This document shows positions 8,750-17,186 of a stretch of 64,000 nucleotides of DNA, piece after piece (positions within the stretch are counted from its first letter, which is position 1; each line of letters opens with the position of its first letter). The stretch is taken from assembly GCF_016793225.1 (NCBI RefSeq), contig NZ_JAEUMN010000106.1:1-64000 (forward strand). The letters run 5' to 3'. Made by a program: the position numbers and the translations under genes. Source of the DNA: Phenylobacterium sp. GTDB lineage: Bacteria; Pseudomonadota; Alphaproteobacteria; Caulobacterales; Caulobacteraceae. The notes below the pieces were generated by a model. It was given only the letters and a program-made list of their open reading frames with translations, searched no databases and had not been told where the DNA came from.

Positions 8750-9355
8750 CTACAGATGAGGAGTCCAGTGCTGTTCACTCACAATGGAGATCGGCAGGCC
8801 CTCTTCGCGCCAGGCGCTGGCCTTGACGATCTTGGTGCCGAAAGACGAGTGCTTCCACGAGTCCGTGGCATAAGCTCCGATCACCAGGACGGACGTCTTT
8901 TGGGTGAGACCGCCGCAGGTGCCACCGCGCTCCAACACTGCGCGCTCGCAATCCCTCCGCTGCCCGTACAAGAACGTGCCGGTGAAGCAGTACGCCCAGC
9001 CATCTAACCCGAGCGCTGGTGCGGGGTCACAGAGCGGCAGGGTCGACGGTTTGAGGACCTCGCCCAATTCAAAGTCGCGCCTTGAGAAGCTGTTCAACGT
9101 CTCCAGGAGCACGGCCTTCTCTTCGTCGTCGACGACGCCGTCAGCGAGGACATCGTTGATGCGCTGGTAGAGCGTGCGGATGAGCGGCTGATGACTGATG
9201 GCCTCGTTGGCCGCGAGCCACTTCTGCAGAAATTCGACCTCTGCCTGATTGAGATCGCCGTCCGCAGCAAGCCCGCGCGCGAGGCCGATCAGTTCGTCGA
9301 TCTGCCGGGCGGCGATCCGATCCCCGCCGAGTTGGTTTAACAGCCGATCTTCCAT
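8750..9355 (-). CDS. TerB-like/BRCT domain protein
   Basis: 201 residues from the ATG at 9355, preceded by GGGGGTGATC, a near-perfect match to the 16S anti-SD complement. An upstream GTG (9397) is possible but lacks such a site. The N-terminal half (about 20-100) has the D-G-x-L...E-x-x-F-L-x-x-W-L and D-G-x-V-x-x-E-E patterns of TerB-like helical domains. The C-terminal half (about 115-195; GWAYCFTGTF...LERGGTCGGLTQKTSVLVIGAYATDSWKHSSFGTKIVKA) is a BRCT domain like that of bacterial DNA ligase. It probably binds DNA ends or partner proteins. Divergent from the large helicase gene and first gene inside the island. Confidence 0.8.
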   Translation of the reverse strand: MEDRLLNQLGGDRIAARQIDELIGLARGLAADGDLNQAEVEFLQKWLAANEAISHQPLIRTLYQRINDVLADGVVDDEEKAVLLETLNSFSRRDFELGEVLKPSTLPLCDPAPALGLDGWAYCFTGTFLYGQRRDCERAVLERGGTCGGLTQKTSVLVIGAYATDSWKHSSFGTKIVKASAWREEGLPISIVSEQHWTPHL

Positions 9356-9555
9356 TTCGATCACCCCCAGGTTGCCCCCTGGAGAATGCTCACTCACTAG
9401 CTCAGCTGCTAGCCCTCCAGTTGGGTTTGTGCCGCCTGCGCCGATCCCGGACGGGGGCTGCGGCGTCGAACCCCATCGCCGTTGTCGGCTGCCCGACTTA
9501 CTGGCTGGAGTTGCACGGAAGGAGAGACGCCATCAAGCTGGTGGTGGGGGCATGA

Positions 9556-12500
9556 ATGGACGGAACTACGCTTCGCGAACTGGCGATCAAGGTCTCGCAG
9601 TACTTCCTCGACTTTCTGGAAAGTGACTTCAAACGCCAGCAGGCGCCACGTCGCCGGATCGTCGTTCAGACCGACGCCGGATTTCGCGCGGGCATGCGCA
9701 TTGGCGCGTACCCAAAGCTGCAGCAGGCGCTATGCAAGGCGCTGGAGGCTCCGGCCACTGTAATTCCGTTCCGCCCCAAGGCCTTCACGCGGCCGATGAG
9801 CCCGACGCTACGGGCCATCATTCGCGAACAGATCGCCGCCCTGGCCGACGATGCTCTCGAGGCTGTGCGCGCCGAGGTTCTGGGCAAGGCGCGTTCGACG
9901 CGTGGCGTGGCCGTGGCTCAACCCGAGCAGTGGGTCGAGGACATTCAACTCGTGCTGGCCGAGGCCCTGGCCACCCAGGTGGTGCGGCCGCTTCTGGCAC
10001 TGCTGGACGGTCCCCTCTCCGAACAGGCCTATTCGGTTGTGGACTCGATCTACTCGACCGAGGCCGACCTCGTGGAGCGACTGGCGTTCGAGCTGGGCGA
10101 AATCCTGCCGGAGATTTTGAGCCGATACCTGGTCAACGGCGACAACGCCGAATTGGCCGCCGCGGCCGAAGAACTGGTGTCCGCCCCTCGGATGCGGGAG
10201 CTGCTCACCGAGTATTTCGAGACCTTCGCGTCATCGGACGCGTTCCTCGAGCTTCGCGACCTGGAAGCCTACGCGGCCACCGCCGAACGCATGCAGCTCT
10301 ACCTCTACGTGGGCGCGCTCAAGTACGGTCCGTCGACCTACCCCCTGTTCTACATTCCCATAGAGATCACGCGGGTGGCCGACGGTTCGGGGCTCGACCT
10401 GCGGCTGGTGAACCACCTTTACGTCCACAAGCGAGCCATCGACTACGTCCTCCAGGAGCTCGGGCAGCGACAGCTACGTGAGTGGATGAGCCCGGTGCGC
10501 GAGCGCATCGAATACATCGACCAGGAAGGCTCCTTCCTCGACGCCGCCGAGCCGGTCTTCCGCCGGATCGTTTCGGCGTTGGACCTGGGTGGGGAAATCG
10601 AACTCGAGTTGCGCCGGCCGCAACACGCGCAAAGCTCGTTCGTGTCGGTAACGAACGCCTTGCATTTCGCGGTTTTCGACAAGGGCGATGAGGCTCTCCT
10701 CAACGACTACGAGGAGATGATCGAGCAGGCGCGCAAAGACGAGCCCGGCGTCGTGAACCTCTTCGAGGGCATCGTTCGCGGTGTCCTCATGGATAACCCG
10801 TCCAGCATCCACACCGAGGTCGAGCAGGACTGGGACGATCGCTCCGTCGTCGACCGTGTCGTGATCGATTCTCCTATCCCGCTGAACGAAGAGCAGGTGA
10901 AGATCCTGACGGCCCTGCGCAATCCGAAGGGTCGCTTCATCATCGTTGAAGGGCCTCCGGGCACCGGCAAGTCGCACACGATCACAGCCATCGCCGCCGA
11001 CTGCGCGCTCAGGAAGAAGTCGTGCCTGGTGCTCTCCGACAAGCCGGAAGCGCTGGACGTGGTGCACAGCAAGCTCTCCTCGGCGATGGATCAGGTCCGG
11101 CATGAGGAAGGCTTTCCGAATCCGATCCTGAGGCTCGGTCAGCAACAGGCGAACTTCCGCAAGCTGACCTCGAACCAGACGCTCACGCAGGTCTCGGCCT
11201 ATGCCAAGGCGACGCGCGCCGGGCGACCCAAGGTCGAGGCCGAGTTGGCTGACGCCAAGGCTGAACTCCAGTCCCGGATCCGGCAGGTCGTCGATGGCGT
11301 CGGGGCGACGCCGATCGCCGAGGTCGCCGCCGGCCAGGCGATCGAAGCGCGGCTTGCAGCGCTCGACCCTGAGCTCGCGCCCTGGCTCCAGGCGGTGGCT
11401 GTTGCTGAGACCGCCGAAGCACTGGAGGGTCTCCTTTCCGATCCCGGCCTCGAAACCTATCTGGCGCGCGATCTGAGCCGGGCCAGGGCGGGCCAGTTCG
11501 CACGCCAGGTGCTGGTGGACGCGGCGGCTGCGACGTTCCACGAGGTTCAAGGCCAGTCGGCCGATCTGTCGGTTTTCGGAAGTCTTTCCGAGGAGCAGCT
11601 GGAGCGCCTGGGGACGATCCTGTTCCAGGTCGAGCAACTGAAAATGCCACTTCTGGGCCTGCTGCTACGCGGTGGCCAGGTTCAAGCGCTGGAACGAGAA
11701 CTTTTCGCCGAGCTTCAGCCCCGACGACCGGTCCTGCTGAGAAAGGACCGCGCCGTCCTCGACGCCATCCTGGCTGCCGGCCACCGGATGCTGAAGGCCG
11801 CCGACGCGGTGGGCCTCGACGCGGCCGCCCTGCCCGACCTCTACGCCTGCGCCAGCGAGCCAGCACGACCCGGCCATGTCGCCGTCGCGCTGAACGACTT
11901 CCTGCGGGCCGCGCAGGCCCTGGCCGGTCCGCTGCCGGCAAGCCTCGCGACGCCGAGCGAAAACGGCCAGGCTGCGCGGCTCTGGAACGAAGCCCTAGCC
12001 TATGTGCGCTGGTGGCGGCGGATGACCGCGTCCTTCGAAAGCGCGCCGGAGATCGACTACGTCACCGAAAAGACCCGCCTCGAACGGCTCAACACGACGG
12101 TGTTGAACGCCGAGGCCGACACGCGCCTGGTTCAGTTCATGACCGAGTCCCGGGCCGACGCCCGTGCGCTGGCGACGGTCGTTTCGAAGCGCCAGAAGTT
12201 CCCCGAGGAGAAGTTTGGCGGGGTGAAGGAAGCCTTCCCCGTCATCGTCGCCAGCATCCGCGAGTTCGGGGAGTACATGCCCCTCGCGCCTGGCCTCTTC
12301 GACGTGATGATTATCGACGAGGCGTCGCAGGTGTCCGTGGCGCAGGCTTTCCCAGCGCTGCTGCGAGCCCGCCAGGTGGTGGTGATGGGCGACAGCAAGC
12401 AGTTCAGCAACACCAAGTCGACCAACGCCAGCATTGCCCTGAACGACAAGTACCGTGCCGACCTGACCACTTTCTTCCGGAAGAAGGTGTCGGACGACGC

Positions 12501-13887
12501 GGACAAGCTCGACCGCCTCTCGCGGTTCGACGTGAAGTGCTCAATCCTGGAATTCTTCCAGTACTGCGCCAACTACAGCGTGATGCTGCGAAAGCACTTC
12601 CGCTCCTACCAGGAGCTGATCAGTTACTCGTCCAAGACGTTCTACAGTGGCCAGCTGCAGGCGATTAAGATCCGCAGTGAGCGCCTCGAGGAGGTCATCC
12701 GCTTCGACCACGTCACGCCGGCGCCGGGCGAAAGCACGCGCACCACAAACCATGCGGAAGCGCGCTACATCCTCGACCAGCTGCTGGAGTTCCTGGAGTT
12801 CGAGAACCCTGCGACCGTCGGCGTCATCACGCCTTTCCGCGAGCAGCAGGCGCTCCTCACTCGGTTGCTCTTCGGCCACACTCGGGGGGCGGAGTTCCAG
12901 GACCGCTTGAAGCTGAAGGTCATGACCTTCGATAGCTGTCAGGGTGAAGAGCGCCAGGTGATCTTCTATTCGCTGGTGGCCACGCACACGGACGACGCCC
13001 TGAACTACGTCTTCCCGGTCCGCCTGGAGTCCGCCGAGGAAAGCGTCGAGGAGAAGCTGAAGGTACAGCGCCTCAACGTGGGCTTCAGTCGGGCGCAGGA
13101 GACGATCTGGTTCGTGCTCTCCAAGCCGGTCGGCGACTATGGCGGCGCCATCGGAGGGGCCCTTCGCCACTACCAGAACCTGCTGGAAGAGCCCGGCCGC
13201 ATCTTCGGCGAGACAGACCCGAACAGTCCCATGGAGGCGAAGGTCCTGGATTGGATCACGAAGACCCCGTTCTTCCAGAACCACGAGGACCAGATCGAGA
13301 TTTTCCCCCAGTTCCCGATTGGCGACTATCTGCGCCAGCTGGATCCGACCTACGTCCATCCGGCCTACAAAGTGGATTTCCTCCTGACCTACTGGGGCGC
13401 CGAGGGCGTCGCCTACATCGTCCTGGAGTACGACGGTTTCGAGCACCACTTCGAACGCGGCGTCGAGATCCATGCCGGGAACCACGACCGCTACCTCTCG
13501 GAGGCCGACGTCGAACGCCAGCTAACACTGGAGAGCTACGGCTATCGGTTCCTCCGCGTGAACCGGTTCAACCTCGGGCGTGATCCGGTGCAGACGCTTT
13601 CAGACCGGCTGGCCCACCTGGTCGAGGGGCTGGGTGAACCGCCGATGGCCGCCGCCGTCGATGAGCTCCAGGCCCAGGCCGCGGGCCTCGTCTCAAAGGA
13701 TCTCCGCGCTTGCAGCCGCTGCGACGAGATCAAGCCGATGGACGAGTTCTGGGACGCCGAACTGGCGACTGGCTATGGCCGGGTCTGTGTGGAGTGCAAG
13801 AACGAGCCCCCGCCGCCCCGGGCGCCACGCCCCCGGAACTACGCCGTTCGAAGTGGCCGGCCCAAGCCCCGGCGCTGGCGGTACTAG
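9556..13887 (+). CDS. Large SF1 helicase with C-terminal nuclease-like domain and zinc ribbon
   Basis: 1443-residue DNA2/UPF1-type superfamily 1 helicase. Walker A GPPGTGKSHT is at residues 466-475 and Walker B IIDEASQ at about 918-924. GDSKQF is motif III (about 945), ITPFREQQ motif IV, FDSCQGEE motif V (about 1126) and LNVGFSRAQ motif VI (about 1172). The region 1273-1340 (VDFLL...IVLEYDGFEHHF...GYRFLRVNRF) resembles the Vsr/DUF559 restriction-like nuclease fold. The last 60 residues hold two Cys pairs (CSRC, CVEC), a probable zinc ribbon. The ~460-residue N-terminus is unassigned. Fused helicase-nucleases of this build are common in antiphage islands; the substrate is unknown. Confidence 0.85.
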   Translation: MDGTTLRELAIKVSQYFLDFLESDFKRQQAPRRRIVVQTDAGFRAGMRIGAYPKLQQALCKALEAPATVIPFRPKAFTRPMSPTLRAIIREQIAALADDALEAVRAEVLGKARSTRGVAVAQPEQWVEDIQLVLAEALATQVVRPLLALLDGPLSEQAYSVVDSIYSTEADLVERLAFELGEILPEILSRYLVNGDNAELAAAAEELVSAPRMRELLTEYFETFASSDAFLELRDLEAYAATAERMQLYLYVGALKYGPSTYPLFYIPIEITRVADGSGLDLRLVNHLYVHKRAIDYVLQELGQRQLREWMSPVRERIEYIDQEGSFLDAAEPVFRRIVSALDLGGEIELELRRPQHAQSSFVSVTNALHFAVFDKGDEALLNDYEEMIEQARKDEPGVVNLFEGIVRGVLMDNPSSIHTEVEQDWDDRSVVDRVVIDSPIPLNEEQVKILTALRNPKGRFIIVEGPPGTGKSHTITAIAADCALRKKSCLVLSDKPEALDVVHSKLSSAMDQVRHEEGFPNPILRLGQQQANFRKLTSNQTLTQVSAYAKATRAGRPKVEAELADAKAELQSRIRQVVDGVGATPIAEVAAGQAIEARLAALDPELAPWLQAVAVAETAEALEGLLSDPGLETYLARDLSRARAGQFARQVLVDAAAATFHEVQGQSADLSVFGSLSEEQLERLGTILFQVEQLKMPLLGLLLRGGQVQALERELFAELQPRRPVLLRKDRAVLDAILAAGHRMLKAADAVGLDAAALPDLYACASEPARPGHVAVALNDFLRAAQALAGPLPASLATPSENGQAARLWNEALAYVRWWRRMTASFESAPEIDYVTEKTRLERLNTTVLNAEADTRLVQFMTESRADARALATVVSKRQKFPEEKFGGVKEAFPVIVASIREFGEYMPLAPGLFDVMIIDEASQVSVAQAFPALLRARQVVVMGDSKQFSNTKSTNASIALNDKYRADLTTFFRKKVSDDADKLDRLSRFDVKCSILEFFQYCANYSVMLRKHFRSYQELISYSSKTFYSGQLQAIKIRSERLEEVIRFDHVTPAPGESTRTTNHAEARYILDQLLEFLEFENPATVGVITPFREQQALLTRLLFGHTRGAEFQDRLKLKVMTFDSCQGEERQVIFYSLVATHTDDALNYVFPVRLESAEESVEEKLKVQRLNVGFSRAQETIWFVLSKPVGDYGGAIGGALRHYQNLLEEPGRIFGETDPNSPMEAKVLDWITKTPFFQNHEDQIEIFPQFPIGDYLRQLDPTYVHPAYKVDFLLTYWGAEGVAYIVLEYDGFEHHFERGVEIHAGNHDRYLSEADVERQLTLESYGYRFLRVNRFNLGRDPVQTLSDRLAHLVEGLGEPPMAAAVDELQAQAAGLVSKDLRACSRCDEIKPMDEFWDAELATGYGRVCVECKNEPPPPRAPRPRNYAVRSGRPKPRRWRY

Positions 13888-16800
13888 CGGCTCGCAGGCC
13901 GCTCGACCCACGTGATCTCTCCGCGGCTCATGTAGACGAGGGCGCCTCGCGGCGCGCTCGTGGCTTCAAGGTACGCAGTGAGCTGCGCGACGTAGGCGGC
14001 GCGGTCCTGGGGCGTTGGCGCGAGGTCGCTCTTCCAGTCCAGAACGGCCGTAACGTCGCCAGCCTCAAGGGCCAGGGCGTCTATGCGTCCGGAGACAAGG
14101 ATGCCCTGCTCGTCCTGAGACCATATGGTCGCCTCCGCGACGAGGTGTGGTCGCAATCCTGCGATCTCGGGAAGAGCCAGGGTGTTGAGCACGGCTTCAG
14201 CGCACTCGGCCGGGTCAGGCAAAGCCTCGGCGGCGATGCCCTCAAGACCCGCAAGCTGCCCGCCGAGTTCGGCCGCGCGCCTGGCGATCCACGACCGGTC
14301 ACCGTCCAGCTCGGCATTGAGCAGCTCTTCCATGAGCTTGTGCAGGATTAAGCCACGGATGCGGCCTGCGCCTACCGGCAGCGGCTGCTCGACGACGTCC
14401 TCTCCGATCGCCGCGGCGGGCTCGACGATCGGAGCACGGTCCGGATCATGCGAGCTCGGCGCTCGCCAGGTCACCGGTGGATTGGCGACGGCGATCGCGG
14501 CCGCCTCTGCGGCAAAGACATCAGCGGTCTGGTCGTTGGCGGCGGAGCCTGCAGGCGACGCGCGAGGAATCGGCAGGGTCGCGAGGTCGAGCTCAGGTAG
14601 CCGATCCTGGCCGAGGTCCACGACCCGCGACCAGGAGCGGCCGCCGGCGTTCGGCATGTGGGGCAGAATGAGGAGGTCGCGGGCGCGTGTGCAGGCCACA
14701 TACCAGAGGCGTTCGCGCTCGCGGGCGGCGTTCTGCTCCTCTTCCGCCTGAGCATCGGCCAACGCGGGTGGCGCCACCCCGCCCACGATCCAGTGAAGTG
14801 TGTCGTCAACCTGGCGGTGAACGAATCGGTCGGGGCCGCGGAACTGGGTGGACGTATTGATCGGTATGACCACCGGCCACTCGAGGCCCTTGGCGCTATG
14901 GATGGTGACGATCGCGATAGCGTCATCGCTTTCGTCAACGCGCCCCTCAGCCACCCCACGCCGGCCAGCCCAGTCGTCCTGGAGATCCGCCACAAACGCC
15001 TGAAGGCCGCGCACACCGTAGCCGCGGGCGCGCTGAAGCAGGGCGTCGAGGTTGGCGAGGGCACGAGCGCTGCGGTCGCCAGCACGGAGCGTCAGTGCAA
15101 CGCGCACCCTTAGCCGCTCCACGGCCTCGCCCAAAAGGGCTGCCGGCGTCGCGGACCGCGCCCGTCGGCGCAGATCACGAAGCGTGCCCAGCACCTCATG
15201 TGCGACCGCGTGACTGACGTGACGAGGGTCGGTGGCCACGGTGAATGCAGCTGCCTCACCATCCTCCCGGGGCGGCAGCGCGTGCGTGATCTCCAGCAGA
15301 TCCGCCTCCGTCAGCCCGACGAGAGGGCCTCGCATCAGTGCGCCGAAGGCCAGGGTATCGGTGGCATCCGCCAACGTCCGCGCGAGCGCCAGGAGGTCCT
15401 GGGTCTCCTGGCGCAGCATGAGGGTCTTTCCGGCCTGCGACGCCACCGAAAGGCGGACGGCCTCGAGCGCGCGCTCGTAGCGCCAGAGCTCGGTGCCAGT
15501 GGGCGCCAGGAGCGCGATGTCGCCCGGCCTCAGCGGTGTGCGGCTGCCGTCAGTGCGGCGAACCTCCAGCGCCCCCACGAGCCGGCGACACGTCTCGGCC
15601 ACGGCCAGCGCCTCAGTGTCCCGCTGCTCGCCAGCCTTGGCGTCCGGTGGCAGCTCAAGGCTCAGGCGCACGGCGCACGGTGGAGCATCCGGAGTTTCAG
15701 CCTGGGTGGTGGCGAGCGGCACATATCCCGGCTGGCCCGCAGCCTCCAACGGGGCAGCGAAGCAGCGATTTACGTGGCTCAGGATGTCCGGGACCGAGCG
15801 GAAGTTTGCAGTGATCTGGATGACGCTGCCCGCCACCGACGCGGCGAAGGCGTCTCGTACGGCGTTGTAGGCGCCCACATGGGCGCCCCGGAACCTGTAG
15901 ATGGCCTGCTTGGGGTCGCCCACCAGGAACAGGGCGCCCGGGCGGATGGGCGAAGAGGTCCAGGGCCTCGCGAGCTCGGTGCTGGCGATGGCGAAGATGA
16001 TTTCCGCCTGCTCCGGATCCGTGTCCTGGAACTCATCGACGAAGATGTGGGCATAGCGCCGGCCTACCGCGCAGCGGATGTCGTCGTGGCCGCGCAGGAG
16101 ATCCCGTGCGCGTGCCTGAAGATCGTCGAAGTCGAGAGCCGCGGCGGCCCGCTTCTCTCGGGCGTAAGCCTCCAGCGCCTCATCGAGCGCCTCCGAGAGT
16201 GTGCAGACCATGGCGCCGCCCAGTTGACCCAAAAGGCGGGCGAACGCCTCGCGACACACATCCAAGTGGCTAAGCGCCTCCGAGTACCACGCCGGCCCGT
16301 CCGCTCCGGCGACGCGGCGCCAGGCGCCCTGCAGCGCGAAGGCTTTCCATTCGAGCGACTTGGCCTTCATCAGGCCAGGCTGGTGTGGTGGACGGCTCAA
16401 CCGCCAGAGGTCGGCGAATGACGGGGAGCCTCGGAGACTGTCTGTGTAGAAGCCGCAAAGGGTCTCGATCTCATCCAGAAGTGCGGCCGTCCTGGGCTCT
16501 GGCGGCGCGCCGGTGAACCAGCGGGCAAAGTCGTCGACCGCCTGGACAAAGTCGAGGTCGGGGCGCCGCGCAAGGTCCACCGCCGGCGGCCGGGCCGTGG
16601 CGTGGCGGCGGCGCAGCGCCGCCAGTTCGCGCAGGGTGTCGACGACGCCCAGCGGATCGTCCTGGGCCAGCACGCCCACCGGATCATCATCGGTGGCTTC
16701 GGCCGACAGCCGAGCCGTCAACCAGCGCGTGAACACGCCGTCGAACATGGCGTCAGCCTGGATCGCGTCCATCACCTGAGCGCCCGGGTCGAGGTCGGCC

Positions 16801-17186
16801 TCCACGGCATAGGCCTGGATCAGGCCCTGGCAGAAGCCATGGATTGTCGTTGTGGTCAGGTCGTCGAGCGAGGCGGCCGCGCGAGCCAGGTTCGCCTTCT
16901 GCTCAGGGCTGAGACCATCGCGTAGCGCCGGCGCCAGCACGGTCGGCGTCTCGCCGGCGACGAGTTCGCCGACCATCTCGCGGATACGCTGGGCGAGCTG
17001 CCCGGCCGCCAACTCGGTGAAGGTGATCGCGGCCAGGCGCTCGGGAAGGACGCCGCTGGCTAGCAACATCGCGGCGCGGCCGGCCATCAGCGAAGTCTTT
17101 CCGGTGCCGGCCGCCGCCTCCACGAGCAAGGTCGCATCGAGCTCGGTGAGCGCGCGCCGTCGCGCATCGGCGTCGACAAGGGTCAT
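13884..17186 (-). CDS. AddA-like UvrD/RecB-family helicase-nuclease
   Basis: 1100 residues. UvrD-type motifs: Walker A AAGTGKTS (about 25-32), DEFQDTDP (about 380), GDPKQAIYRFRGA, SAKGLEWPVV and CTRARDLLIL. A C-terminal RecB-like nuclease (about 1034-1060; VSGRIDALALEAG...LDWKSD, then QLTAYLE) supplies the PD-(D/E)XK residues. This is the AddA layout of double-strand-break-resecting helicase-nucleases. It overlaps its partner by 4 bases. The frame starts with ATG at 17186. Its place in the defence island suggests a second, accessory AddAB-like machine rather than the housekeeping one. Confidence 0.88.
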   Translation of the reverse strand: MTLVDADARRRALTELDATLLVEAAAGTGKTSLMAGRAAMLLASGVLPERLAAITFTELAAGQLAQRIREMVGELVAGETPTVLAPALRDGLSPEQKANLARAAASLDDLTTTTIHGFCQGLIQAYAVEADLDPGAQVMDAIQADAMFDGVFTRWLTARLSAEATDDDPVGVLAQDDPLGVVDTLRELAALRRRHATARPPAVDLARRPDLDFVQAVDDFARWFTGAPPEPRTAALLDEIETLCGFYTDSLRGSPSFADLWRLSRPPHQPGLMKAKSLEWKAFALQGAWRRVAGADGPAWYSEALSHLDVCREAFARLLGQLGGAMVCTLSEALDEALEAYAREKRAAAALDFDDLQARARDLLRGHDDIRCAVGRRYAHIFVDEFQDTDPEQAEIIFAIASTELARPWTSSPIRPGALFLVGDPKQAIYRFRGAHVGAYNAVRDAFAASVAGSVIQITANFRSVPDILSHVNRCFAAPLEAAGQPGYVPLATTQAETPDAPPCAVRLSLELPPDAKAGEQRDTEALAVAETCRRLVGALEVRRTDGSRTPLRPGDIALLAPTGTELWRYERALEAVRLSVASQAGKTLMLRQETQDLLALARTLADATDTLAFGALMRGPLVGLTEADLLEITHALPPREDGEAAAFTVATDPRHVSHAVAHEVLGTLRDLRRRARSATPAALLGEAVERLRVRVALTLRAGDRSARALANLDALLQRARGYGVRGLQAFVADLQDDWAGRRGVAEGRVDESDDAIAIVTIHSAKGLEWPVVIPINTSTQFRGPDRFVHRQVDDTLHWIVGGVAPPALADAQAEEEQNAARERERLWYVACTRARDLLILPHMPNAGGRSWSRVVDLGQDRLPELDLATLPIPRASPAGSAANDQTADVFAAEAAAIAVANPPVTWRAPSSHDPDRAPIVEPAAAIGEDVVEQPLPVGAGRIRGLILHKLMEELLNAELDGDRSWIARRAAELGGQLAGLEGIAAEALPDPAECAEAVLNTLALPEIAGLRPHLVAEATIWSQDEQGILVSGRIDALALEAGDVTAVLDWKSDLAPTPQDRAAYVAQLTAYLEATSAPRGALVYMSRGEITWVERPASR

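Noticed and set aside
15198..16421. 407-aa plus-strand open frame
   Set aside because: Antisense shadow of the AddA-like gene, low-complexity Arg/Gly composition, no domain.
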